A stretch of DNA of 6,882 nt from CAZEIW01 sp964512305 (GCA_964512305.1 CAZEIW010000205.1:1-6882), one strand, 5' to 3'. Positions 1 through 6,004 are shown, counted from the stretch's first letter. Notes: generated by a model not told the origin, from the sequence alone. A program made the numbers and translations.

Positions 1-171
1 AGAGGCGCGCACCCTCACCCCCGGCCCCTCTCCCGCAAGCGGGAGTGGGGAGGCACGGCGGCCGCTTGAAGCTCCCCTCTCCCGCCTGTAGGAGGGAGGG
101 GAGGCACGGCGGCCTGAAGCTCCCCTCTCCCGCTTGCGGGAGAGGGGCCGGGGGTGAGGGTGCGCGCCTCT
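1..171. repeat. Cluster of REP-like palindromic repeats with a perfect 45-bp outer inverted repeat
   Basis: Bases 1-45 are the exact reverse complement of 127-171. Each arm holds a 39-base unit: a 12-base stem (CCCCTCTCCCGC), a 2-base loop, the returning stem, and a GGGGGTGAGGG tail. The minus-oriented copy is at 12-50, with one mismatch at base 46; the plus-oriented copy is at 122-160. Between them lies a degenerate copy at 74-101 (CCCCTCTCCCGC, then an imperfect return arm). The same 39-base unit recurs at 6550-6587 and 6611-6649, so it is a dispersed family. No coding potential is credible here. The structure lies downstream of the minus-strand outer-membrane gene and could end or protect its transcript. 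It may continue past the left edge. Confidence 0.9.
47..133 (+). repeat. Imperfect tandem duplication inside the left repeat cluster
   Basis: The stretch 47-85 (GGGGAGGCACGGCGGCC..., ending CTCTCCCGC) is repeated at 98-133. The second copy is the same except for a 3-base deletion in the middle. This shows the cluster grew by local duplication as well as by dispersal of the palindromic unit. Confidence 0.8.
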
Positions 172-234
172 GCTCAAGCCCGAGGCAGGCTCATGGACGG
201 CCCGGAGACCGAGCTATGACGAACCGGAAATCGC

Positions 235-921
235 TCAGAACGCGTAATTGATCCCGATGCGGGCCACCGGCCAGTACTTCAGGTTGCCGGTGTTGTCGCG
301 CAGCTTGTTCTGCTCGACCTGGACGTTCGAATTCAGCGTCGACTGGCAGGTCGGATCGAGCGCGATGGCGGCGCTGCTGCAGGTCGCTGTGAGGGTCGCG
401 CTCGGGCTGCCGGTGAAGAGCACGCCGGCGTCGGCGGTCACGTGCAGGCCGCGCGACCCGACCGCATTGCCGGCTCCGATGCCCAGGTAGGGAACCACCT
501 TGTTCCATTCGACGGTACCGGCCGCTGACCCGAGCTGGCTGATCGGGTAGGTCGTGCCGTTGAAGGTCAGGGTGCCGCTGTTGGGCTGCGCGTCGATCTT
601 GTTGCCGTCGTACACGGCGCCGGCGGTGAGATGGAAGGCGCCGGCGAACGGGAAGTAATCGACAAGCGCGCCGGCCTGGAACAGTTTCAGCTTCGCCGAC
701 CAGCTGTCGCTGGTGCCGTAGTTGCCGTCGCGCGTCACGGTCAGCCCGGCGGCCATCATGCGCACGTTGAAGTAATCGTTGACCCGCACGGCCAGGTCCG
801 CGCCGGCGCCCGACAGGCCGCCATTGGCGCCGATTCCGAAGCTCGCCGGAGCGCTTCCGTCGGCTCTTGCGAGCAGCGGCAACGCGAGCGCCGCGCACGC
901 GAAAATGACTCTGATCTTCAT
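235..921 (-). CDS. Outer-membrane beta-barrel protein (small porin-like)
   Basis: The protein has 228 residues. The chosen start (codon at 919-921) follows an excellent GGAGGAGG ribosome site and begins directly with a signal peptide: MKIR, a hydrophobic run to about residue 17, and a likely cut after Ala20 (ARA|DG). A start 16 codons upstream would add an Arg-rich leader and has no such site. The mature part alternates polar and hydrophobic residues, is rich in Gly, Tyr and aromatics, has PYLGIGAGN and DAGVLFTGSP motifs typical of small eight-strand-like barrels, and ends in Phe (GINYAF), the usual C-terminal signal for BAM insertion. Two cysteines in an extracellular-type loop (ATCSSA...PTC) may pair. 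It resembles proteobacterial OmpW- or CarO-like barrels, but I cannot assign a family firmly. It is divergent from phnC. A role in phosphonate passage is possible but rests on position alone. Confidence 0.83.
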   Translation of the reverse strand: MKIRVIFACAALALPLLARADGSAPASFGIGANGGLSGAGADLAVRVNDYFNVRMMAAGLTVTRDGNYGTSDSWSAKLKLFQAGALVDYFPFAGAFHLTAGAVYDGNKIDAQPNSGTLTFNGTTYPISQLGSAAGTVEWNKVVPYLGIGAGNAVGSRGLHVTADAGVLFTGSPSATLTATCSSAAIALDPTCQSTLNSNVQVEQNKLRDNTGNLKYWPVARIGINYAF

Positions 922-924
922 GAA

Positions 925-937
925 CTTCCTCCTCCGA
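925..937 (-). promoter_or_regulatory. Strong Shine-Dalgarno site of the outer-membrane gene
   Basis: Read on the minus strand, a GGAGGAGGA run lies about 5 bases ahead of the ATG at 919-921. It decides the start codon in favour of the signal-peptide methionine. Confidence 0.85.
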
Positions 938-976
938 TTCGCCCGCCGAGCGGGGCGGGGTCGCGGCAATCCGCGC

Positions 977-992
977 GTGCCCGGACGGGCAC
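977..992. repeat. 16-base inverted repeat upstream of the outer-membrane gene
   Basis: GTGCCCG-GA-CGGGCAC is a perfect 7-bp inverted repeat with a 2-base centre, about 55 bases upstream of the outer-membrane ATG. It could be an operator or a hairpin in the 5' leader. In a very GC-rich sequence such a palindrome could also be chance. Confidence 0.45.
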
Positions 993-1089
993 GGTAGCGT
1001 CAAAGCGCCGCGGCCGAAGGCGCATGTCCCTCGCCAAACCACCGCCAATTCCGGGCATCGCCGAAGGCGCCGATGAGGCAGCGCCCGCC

Positions 1090-1129
1090 GGGTCACGGGT
1101 GGGTCACTCGAACGACATGAGTGTGTCAC
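1090..1129 (+). promoter_or_regulatory. Candidate PhoB box array (four 11-bp-spaced units)
   Basis: Four 7-base units begin at 1090, 1101, 1112 and 1123, exactly 11 bases apart: GGGTCAC, GGGTCAC, ACGACAT, GTGTCAC. The known Pho box is direct repeats of CTGTCAT with an 11-bp period, bound head to tail by PhoB dimers in place of a -35 element. The individual matches are 4, 4, 4 and 5 of 7, so they are modest; the exact spacing and the position about 55 bases ahead of phnC carry the argument. No good -10 was found downstream. Confidence 0.55.
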
Positions 1130-1183
1130 GTTGTCCGCAGAGAGTGCGGCCGGGGTGGGTCCGGAGTCGATGTCGGGGGGCGC

Positions 1184-2026
1184 ATGACGCGCGCGGTTCA
1201 GGTCGAGGGCATCAGCAAGACATACGGCGCGCGCGCGGCGTTGCGCACGGTCTCGCTCGCCGTCGAGCCCGGTGAAATGGTCGCGCTGCTCGGGGCCTCG
1301 GGTTCCGGCAAGTCGACGCTGCTGCGCCTGATCGCCGGGCTGCACGGCGCCGACGCCGGCAGCGGCGCCGTGCGGGTGCTGGGGTCGCTCGTCCAGGACG
1401 GCGGGCGGCTCGCAGCCGACGTGCGCGATGCGCGCAGCCGCATCGGCTTCGTGTTCCAGCAGTTCAACCTGGTGGGCCGCTCGTCCGTGCTGGCCAACGT
1501 GTTGTGCGGAACGCTGCACCGCACGCCGCTCGCCCGCAGCCTGCTCGGGCTGTTCCGCCGCGCCGATCGCGCGGCCGCGTTCGAGGCGCTGCGCAGCGTC
1601 GGCATCGCCGACCAGGCGCACATGCGGGCCAGCCAGCTCTCCGGCGGCCAGCAGCAGCGCGCGGCGATCGCCCGCGCGCTGGTGCAGCGGGCGCGCGTGA
1701 TCCTCGCCGACGAGCCGATCGCCTCGCTCGATCCCGAATCCTCGCGGCGCGTGATGGAGCTGCTGGCACAGATCAACCACGAGCAGCGCGTCACGGTGAT
1801 CGTGTCGCTGCACCAGGTCGAATATGCGCTGCGCTACTGCGCCCGCACGGTCGCGCTGCGGACCGGCGAGGTCGTCTACGACGGCCCGTCGGTCTCGCTG
1901 ACACCCGAGCGCCTGCGCGCGCTGTACGGCGCCGACACCGACCTCATCCTCGGCCGCGACCCCGAAGCCTCGCCGGCCCCCGCTTCCAAGCCCGCTTACG
2001 CGCCCGCGCTCGTCGGCGCGGCGTAG
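1184..2026 (+). CDS. phnC: Phosphonate ABC transporter, ATP-binding protein PhnC
   Basis: This 280-residue cytoplasmic ATPase powers phosphonate uptake with PhnD and PhnE. All ABC motifs are intact: Walker A GASGSGKST (37-45), Q-loop in FQQFNLVGR (91-99), signature LSGGQQQR (152-159), Walker B VILADEP (172-178), D-loop SLDP (181-184) and switch histidine SLHQ (His210). The FNLVGR/SVLANVL stretch and the VSLHQVEYA region are typical of the PhnC branch rather than general ABC proteins. The start at 1184 gives the usual family N-terminus (MTRAVQVEGISKTYG); its ribosome site is only a G-run about 4 bases upstream. An in-frame ATG at 1121 would add 21 atypical residues and fall inside the putative Pho box array. 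The last 20 or so residues are a Pro/Ala tail. phnD starts 28 bases after the stop. Confidence 0.96.
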   Translation: MTRAVQVEGISKTYGARAALRTVSLAVEPGEMVALLGASGSGKSTLLRLIAGLHGADAGSGAVRVLGSLVQDGGRLAADVRDARSRIGFVFQQFNLVGRSSVLANVLCGTLHRTPLARSLLGLFRRADRAAAFEALRSVGIADQAHMRASQLSGGQQQRAAIARALVQRARVILADEPIASLDPESSRRVMELLAQINHEQRVTVIVSLHQVEYALRYCARTVALRTGEVVYDGPSVSLTPERLRALYGADTDLILGRDPEASPAPASKPAYAPALVGAA

Positions 2027-2042
2027 TCCGTCGATCGACCAC

Positions 2043-2047
2043 AGGAG
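2043..2047 (+). promoter_or_regulatory. Shine-Dalgarno site of phnD
   Basis: AGGAG stands 7 bases before the phnD ATG at 2055 and is clearly stronger than the sites ahead of phnC and phnE. This fits the usual need for excess binding protein over permease. Confidence 0.75.
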
Positions 2048-2054
2048 AAAATGC

Positions 2055-3032
2055 ATGAGACGCCTGCTCTTCCCGCTTGCCCTCGCCTGCGCGCTGCCGC
2101 TCGCGGCGCAGGCCGAGGAACCCAAGGAACTGAATTTCGGGTTGATCTCGACCGATTCGAGCGTCAACCTGAAGAAGGAGTGGGGCCCGCTGCTGGCCGA
2201 CATGGAAAAGCGCCTGGGCATCAAGGTCAACGCCTTCTTCGCCACCGACTACGCCGGCGTGATCGAGGCGATGCGCTTCAACAAGGTGCAACTGGCGTGG
2301 TTCGGCAACAAGTCGGCGATCGAGGCGGTCGACCGGGCGGGCGGCGAGGTGTTCGTGCAGAAGGTCCGCGACGACGGCACCACCGGCTACTACTCGGTGC
2401 TGATCACGCACAGGGATTCGCCGTACAAGTCCCTCGACGACGTGCTGAAGAACGGCAAGCAGATCAACTTCGGCAACGGCGATCCCAATTCGACCTCGGG
2501 CTTCCTCGTGCCGAGCTACTACGTGTTCGCCGCCAACAAGATCGACGCGCGCACCTTCTTCAAGAGCTCGCGCAGCGCGAGCCACGAGGCCAACGCGATG
2601 GCCGTTGCCAACAAGCAGGTCGACGTCGCCACCTGCAACACCGAGGACCTCGAGCACTTCAAGACCAACAGCCCCAAGGAATACGAGCAGGTGCGGGTGA
2701 TCTGGAAGTCGCCGCAGATCCCGTCGGACCCGATCGTCTGGCGCAAGGACCTGCCGGATTCGGTGAAGGCCAAGGTGCGCGAGTTCTTCCTCGACTACGG
2801 GCAGAAGGGCCCCGAGGTCGAGCATGACCGCCAGGTCCTTGCCGCGCTGCTGCTGACGAAGTTCCAGGCTTCGAGCGACAAGCAGCTGCTGCCGGTGCGT
2901 CAGCTCGAGCTCTTCCGCAACAAGACCAAGATCCAGGACGACACGACGCTCTCGGCGGCGGAGAAGGAAGCCAAGATCCGCGAGATCGACGCCAAGCTCG
3001 CCGAGCTGAGCCAGCAGCTCGCGCAGCGCTGA
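2055..3032 (+). CDS. phnD: Phosphonate ABC transporter, periplasmic binding protein PhnD
   Basis: This 325-residue binding protein captures phosphonates in the periplasm and delivers them to PhnE. A Sec signal peptide covers residues 1-20 (MRRLLFPLALACALPLAAQA, likely cut before EEPKEL); there is no lipobox cysteine at the cut, so it should be soluble. Family landmarks are LNFGLISTDSS (26-36), the FATDYAGVIEAM region (62-73), the substrate-loop motif NGDPNSTSG (141-149) with Ser146/Thr147, and SHEANAMAV (176-184), followed by Asp190 and Glu197. The C-terminus (about 298-324) is a charged heptad-like helix, as in the dimerising tail of E. coli PhnD. An AGGAG site at 2043-2047 lies 7 bases before the ATG at 2055; the ATG at 2051 is out of frame. 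Substrate range (2-aminoethylphosphonate, alkylphosphonates or others) cannot be read from the sequence. Confidence 0.96.
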   Translation: MRRLLFPLALACALPLAAQAEEPKELNFGLISTDSSVNLKKEWGPLLADMEKRLGIKVNAFFATDYAGVIEAMRFNKVQLAWFGNKSAIEAVDRAGGEVFVQKVRDDGTTGYYSVLITHRDSPYKSLDDVLKNGKQINFGNGDPNSTSGFLVPSYYVFAANKIDARTFFKSSRSASHEANAMAVANKQVDVATCNTEDLEHFKTNSPKEYEQVRVIWKSPQIPSDPIVWRKDLPDSVKAKVREFFLDYGQKGPEVEHDRQVLAALLLTKFQASSDKQLLPVRQLELFRNKTKIQDDTTLSAAEKEAKIREIDAKLAELSQQLAQR

Positions 3033-3055
3033 GCGCAGGTTCCCCGGCCGCCGCC

Positions 3056-3874
3056 GTGCCGTCGGCCGCCGCCCACGACGTGCCCGGCCCGGCCGCGGCC
3101 GCCACTGCGGCGGCCGCCGCGCCGCGCTCGTGGGCGGCCACGATCGGCTGGGGGCTCCTGGCCGCGATCCTGGCCGCGTCGTGGCGCGGCGCCGACATGC
3201 GGCCGATGTCGCTGCTGGCGGACTCGGGGAACATGCTCGAGTACGCGCGCAGCTTCTTTCCGCCCGACTTCCACGACTGGCGCACCTACGCGGACGAGAT
3301 GCTGGTCACGATCGAGATCGCGGTGTGGGGCACCGCGCTCGCGGTCGTTTGCGCGGTGCCGCTCGGCCTGCTCGCTTCCTCGAACGTCGCGCCGTGGTGG
3401 GTCTACCAGCCGGTGCGGCGCATGCTCGACGCCTGCCGCGCGATCAACGAGATGGTGTTCGCGATGCTGTTCATCGTTGCCGTCGGCCTGGGGCCGTTCG
3501 CCGGCGTGCTGGCGCTGTGGGTGCACACGACCGGCATCCTGGGCAAGCTCTTCTCGGAAACGGTCGAGGCGATCGACCCGCAACCGGTCGAGGGCATCCG
3601 TGCCACCGGCGCGCACGCGCTCGACGAGATCGTGCACGGCGTGCTGCCGCAGGTGATGCCGCTATGGGTGTCCTACGCGCTCTACCGCTTCGAGTCGAAC
3701 GTGCGCTCGGCCTCGGTGGTCGGCATGGTCGGCGCCGGCGGCATCGGCATGATCCTGTGGGAGATCATCCGCGCGTTCCAGTATGCGCAGACCTGCGCGG
3801 TGATGATCATCGTCGTGGTCACGGTGACCGCGATCGACTTGCTGTCGGCGAGGCTCAGGCGGGCGTTCATCTGA
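3056..3874 (+). CDS. phnE: Phosphonate ABC transporter, permease PhnE
   Basis: This inner-membrane permease has 272 residues from a GTG start 23 bases after phnD. Hydrophobic segments lie near 27-42, 82-108, 133-157, 218-235 and 247-263. The EAA loop that docks onto PhnC is clear: EGIRATGAHALDEIVHGVLPQ (179-199, quoted as the end of this loop, with Gly186-type spacing to GVLPQ). It is followed by the PhnE-type FESNVRSASVVG (212-223) and GAGGIG (226-231). Residues 1-25 are an Ala/Pro low-complexity leader and no good ribosome site precedes the GTG, so the start is uncertain; an in-frame GTG at 3080 is an alternative. The 3' end overlaps the convergent phnN by 8 bases. Confidence 0.93.
   Translation: MPSAAAHDVPGPAAAATAAAAAPRSWAATIGWGLLAAILAASWRGADMRPMSLLADSGNMLEYARSFFPPDFHDWRTYADEMLVTIEIAVWGTALAVVCAVPLGLLASSNVAPWWVYQPVRRMLDACRAINEMVFAMLFIVAVGLGPFAGVLALWVHTTGILGKLFSETVEAIDPQPVEGIRATGAHALDEIVHGVLPQVMPLWVSYALYRFESNVRSASVVGMVGAGGIGMILWEIIRAFQYAQTCAVMIIVVVTVTAIDLLSARLRRAFI
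3095..3117 (+). repeat. GC-rich hairpin at the 5' end of phnE
   Basis: GCGGCCGCC and its reverse complement (9-base arms, 5-base loop ACTGC) lie in the Ala-coding leader of phnE. In mRNA this would be a very stable stem-loop 63 bases past the phnD stop. It might protect the phnD 3' end or reduce phnE translation. Alanine codons (GCC/GCG) alone can produce such symmetry. Confidence 0.45.
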
Positions 3875-4430
3875 GCGCCGCGCAGCGCTCGATGAACTCG
3901 ACGAGCCGCCTGCCCGCCATCTCCAGATCGCCGTCGTTGACGATGAGGCAGTCGGCGCGCGGCGGCGGCAGCGCGGTGCCGCGCTCGATGCGCTCGCCGA
4001 TGGCAGGCGCGGCCTCGCGCCCGCGCTCCCGCAGGCGGCGGGCGATCAGCTCCGCGGGCGCGGTGACGAACACGGTGCGCGTGCGCGCGAGCTCCTCGCG
4101 CTCCAGCGACGAGACGTGCTCGCGCGAGCCGTTGACGATCACCCAGTCGCCGCGGTCCACCTGCTCGCGGTAGGCCCGCGCGATGCCGTAGGCCGTGCCG
4201 AGGGCGCGCCAGTGCATCGCCAGGCCGCCCGCGGCGAGCAGCCGCTCGAACTCGGTGCCGGTGATGGAATCGTCGGTGGAGCCCGGCGCCGTGGTGGCGC
4301 GCGTGACGAGCCGGCGCGCGAAGCTCACGCCGGCACGCGCACCCAGGCGCTCGCGCGCCCAGGCCATCACGCTGTCCTTGCCGGCCCCGGAGGGCCCGCA
4401 CACGTAGATCCAGCCGCCGCGCGGGTGCAT
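3867..4430 (-). CDS. phnN: Ribose 1,5-bisphosphate phosphokinase PhnN
   Basis: This 187-residue kinase converts ribose 1,5-bisphosphate plus ATP to PRPP, the last step that recovers the ribose carrier of the C-P lyase pathway. It has a guanylate-kinase-like fold. The P-loop is CGPSGAGKDS (11-20), with the GKDS form characteristic of PhnN. Other landmarks are FARRLVTRATT (37-47), which resembles the guanylate-kinase phosphate-binding region, AMHWRALGTAYGI (71-83), NGSREH (100-105) and VFVTAPAELIARRLRERGRE (120-139). Length matches the family (about 185-190). The ATG shares its A with the upstream TGA stop (TGATG), so translation is probably coupled to the DUF1045 gene. A longer open frame upstream of this ATG is only the shadow of that gene. 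The 3' end overlaps phnE by 8 bases. Confidence 0.94.
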   Translation of the reverse strand: MHPRGGWIYVCGPSGAGKDSVMAWARERLGARAGVSFARRLVTRATTAPGSTDDSITGTEFERLLAAGGLAMHWRALGTAYGIARAYREQVDRGDWVIVNGSREHVSSLEREELARTRTVFVTAPAELIARRLRERGREAAPAIGERIERGTALPPPRADCLIVNDGDLEMAGRRLVEFIERCAALR

Positions 4431-5158
4431 CAGCGCACCCCTGAAAGAGCCTGCGCGGGCAGCAGCAGGTGGTCCGCGAGGCGTTCGAAGTCGGCGCCGG
4501 GCCGCGGCTCCCGGAACACGCACAGGCGGTCGATCGCGAGCGGCGATTCGCGGTTGAGCGCCTGTATTGCAGGCGCCGCGGCGGCCAGCAGGCGGCCGGC
4601 GAGCCCGGGCTCGAGGTCGCCGCTGAGCGTCATGTGAAAGCGGTAGCGCTCCATCACGTAAGGGTAGCCGTAGCGCGCCAGCAGCTCGCCGCCGCGCGCG
4701 TCGAGGCCGGCACTGCGGCGCGCGATCTCGCCGGGTTCGAGCGGCGCGCGCAGGTCGTCGAGCGCGAGCACGCATTCGCGCGCCAGCCGCTCGAGCGGTG
4801 CCGCCGCCTGCGGGGCCAGCAGCGCGACGAATCGGCCGAGCCGGCCGGGTTCGATCGCGCCGGCATCGAACGCGTGCAGCCGAGATGCGAGCTCCCCGGC
4901 GCGCGCGGCGAGTTGCGCGGGGCCGGCGCGCTCCCGCAGCCGGAACGGGCTGCGCAGCGTCGCGTGAAAGCCGTAGCGGCGCGGCGCCGCGGTGGCGGCA
5001 TGCTGGGTCGCGGCGTCGATGCCGTCGAGTTGCGGCTGCGCGACCGCGGTTCCTGCGAGCGCATCGCGGCCGAGCCAGGCGCTGCCGAAGCGCCACCACG
5101 GCGAATCGGCGGCAGGCGCGAAGTACAGCGCATAGCGGCAGGGGTCGGCCGGCGTCAT
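4430..5158 (-). CDS. DUF1045 / phosphonate-operon 2H-phosphoesterase-like protein
   Basis: This 242-residue protein matches the DUF1045 'putative phosphonate metabolism protein' family found next to C-P lyase genes. The N-terminus CRYALYFAP (6-14), WLGRD (28-32) and RRYGFHATLRSPF (60-72) are diagnostic. Two HxT motifs, His65-Ala-Thr67 and His175-Met-Thr177 (in YRFHMTLSG), are about 110 residues apart, the catalytic signature of the 2H phosphoesterase superfamily that acts on cyclic phosphates. Experimental function for this family is not something I can assert. It lies between phnF (13-base gap) and phnN (1-base overlap), a placement that fits hydrolysis of 5-phosphoribosyl 1,2-cyclic phosphate just before the PhnN step. 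No good ribosome site is present, only an AGG overlapping the phnF stop codon, so coupling to phnF translation is likely. Confidence 0.88.
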   Translation of the reverse strand: MTPADPCRYALYFAPAADSPWWRFGSAWLGRDALAGTAVAQPQLDGIDAATQHAATAAPRRYGFHATLRSPFRLRERAGPAQLAARAGELASRLHAFDAGAIEPGRLGRFVALLAPQAAAPLERLARECVLALDDLRAPLEPGEIARRSAGLDARGGELLARYGYPYVMERYRFHMTLSGDLEPGLAGRLLAAAAPAIQALNRESPLAIDRLCVFREPRPGADFERLADHLLLPAQALSGVR

Positions 5159-5171
5159 CGCGGCGCGCGCC

Positions 5172-5936
5172 TCAGCCGTCGCGCGGGTCGAACACGAGCT
5201 GGACCCGATCGCCGCTGAACACCGTCTCGCCGTACTTGATCGGCACGCCGTCGAGGTCGACGTCGACCGATTCGACGCAAAGCAGCGGCCGCGTCTTGGG
5301 CTGCTGCAAGAGGCGCGCGAGCTCGTCGGTCGGCATCTGGGTCGTGATCCGGTTGCTGGCGCGCAGATAGTCCGTGACGCCGAAATGGCGCAGGATTTCC
5401 GACATGCGCGTGTTGCCTTCGAGCATGTCGAGCAGGCCCGGGAAGCGCGCCGCCGGGTAGTACAGCACCGCGAGCCCGATCGGCTGCCCGTCGGCCTCGT
5501 CGAGCAGCTCGACCATCAGCACCGGCTTGCCCTTGCGCAGCCCGAGCGCGCGCGCCACCTTCTCGCTCGCCGGCAGCTCGCGCGCGCCCAGCAGCTGCTT
5601 GCCGGGCAGCAGCTTGTTGCGGCGGATGTTTTCCGTGTAGCGGGTACGGCGGCCCAGGGTGTAGTCGACGATGTGCTGCTGGACGAACGCGCCCTTGCCC
5701 TGCTCGACCCGAACCAGACCGGCGCTCTGCAGCGCCGCGATCGCCTGGCGCACCGTGTGGCGGTTGACCCCGAAGCGCTCCGCCAGCAGGTTCTCGCTCG
5801 GCAGGCGCCCGCTGTCGGCAAACACGCGGTCGCGGATCTCGGCGGCGAGCGTGCCTTCGAGCTGCTTCCAGACGGCGATCCCGCTGCCGCGCAGCACGGC
5901 CGCCGCGTCGCTGTTGCGCTTGCGCGTCCCGGTCAT
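5172..5936 (-). CDS. phnF: GntR/HutC-family transcriptional regulator PhnF
   Basis: This 254-residue repressor has an N-terminal GntR winged helix (about 21-86: AVWKQLEGTLAAEI, then RLPSENLLAERFGVNRHTVR with the recognition helix near 55-69, and a wing GLVRVEQGKGAFV). A C-terminal UTRA ligand domain follows (about 100-250), ending YGETVFSGDRVQLVF, a hallmark of PhnF/HutC proteins. By family knowledge it would repress phn genes until a phosphonate or pathway intermediate binds UTRA; the effector cannot be read here. It is divergent from phnG, with 93 bases between start codons, and leads the phnF-DUF1045-phnN operon, so it probably regulates itself and phnG onward. The start has only a weak GGA immediately upstream; the first 20 residues are a basic, variable leader. 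Confidence 0.93.
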   Translation of the reverse strand: MTGTRKRNSDAAAVLRGSGIAVWKQLEGTLAAEIRDRVFADSGRLPSENLLAERFGVNRHTVRQAIAALQSAGLVRVEQGKGAFVQQHIVDYTLGRRTRYTENIRRNKLLPGKQLLGARELPASEKVARALGLRKGKPVLMVELLDEADGQPIGLAVLYYPAARFPGLLDMLEGNTRMSEILRHFGVTDYLRASNRITTQMPTDELARLLQQPKTRPLLCVESVDVDLDGVPIKYGETVFSGDRVQLVFDPRDG

Positions 5937-5956
5937 CGTCCGTTCATGTTGCCACG

Positions 5957-5984
5957 TTGCAGTAGCGGCTGCGCAGCGTACACT
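5957..5984 (+). promoter_or_regulatory. Candidate sigma-70 promoter for phnG
   Basis: TTGCAG at 5957-5962 and TACACT at 5979-5984 are spaced 16 bases apart and would place the transcript start near 5991, next to the putative operator. The -35 matches 3 of 6 and the -10 matches 4 of 6, so this is a weak call; it stands out because the surrounding bases are locally AT-richer than the genes. Confidence 0.35.
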
Positions 5985-5992
5985 GTAGCTAC

Positions 5993-6004
5993 TTATCTAG
6001 ACAA
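5993..6004. promoter_or_regulatory. Candidate PhnF operator
   Basis: TTATCTAGACAA is a 12-base palindrome around TCTAGA with a single mismatched pair. HutC/PhnF-type GntR repressors bind palindromes of about this size with a central T-A-G-A core (for example TGGTATAGACCA for mycobacterial PhnF). The site lies in the only intergenic gap between phnF and phnG, at the predicted phnG transcript start, and the neighbouring GTAGCTAC (5985-5992) is a second small palindrome. Confidence 0.6.

Larger units (their letters stand above)
922..1183. other. Divergent intergenic region between the outer-membrane gene and phnC
   Basis: This 262-base stretch holds no credible gene. It contains the minus-strand ribosome site near 930, a 16-base palindrome at 977-992, a minus-strand TTGACG at 998-1003 that could be a -35 element for the outer-membrane gene (no convincing -10 at standard spacing), and the 11-bp-periodic direct repeats at 1090-1129 ahead of phnC. 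Both flanking genes must be transcribed from here. Confidence 0.7.

Noticed and set aside
1..171. CRISPR array
   Set aside because: Repeats are palindromic, in opposite orientations and without regular unique spacers; no cas genes are present.
45..251. Small plus-strand open frame in the left repeat cluster
   Set aside because: Its sequence is a translation of the palindromic repeats (repeated KLPSPAC); no ribosome site or family resemblance.
191..2245. Very long minus-strand open frame (684 codons) across the outer-membrane gene and phnC
   Set aside because: It is Arg/Ala/Gly-rich low-quality sequence antisense to phnC and out of frame with the real outer-membrane gene; long antisense frames are expected at this GC content.
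1944..2825. Minus-strand open frame of 293 codons opposite phnD
   Set aside because: It mirrors phnD codon positions and shows no recognisable domain; phnD on the plus strand has full family motifs and a ribosome site.
3867..5099. 410-codon minus-strand frame suggesting a DUF1045-PhnN fusion
   Set aside because: The part upstream of 4430 is a shifted reading of the DUF1045 gene and is Arg/Ala-rich nonsense; the true genes are separate and overlap by one base.
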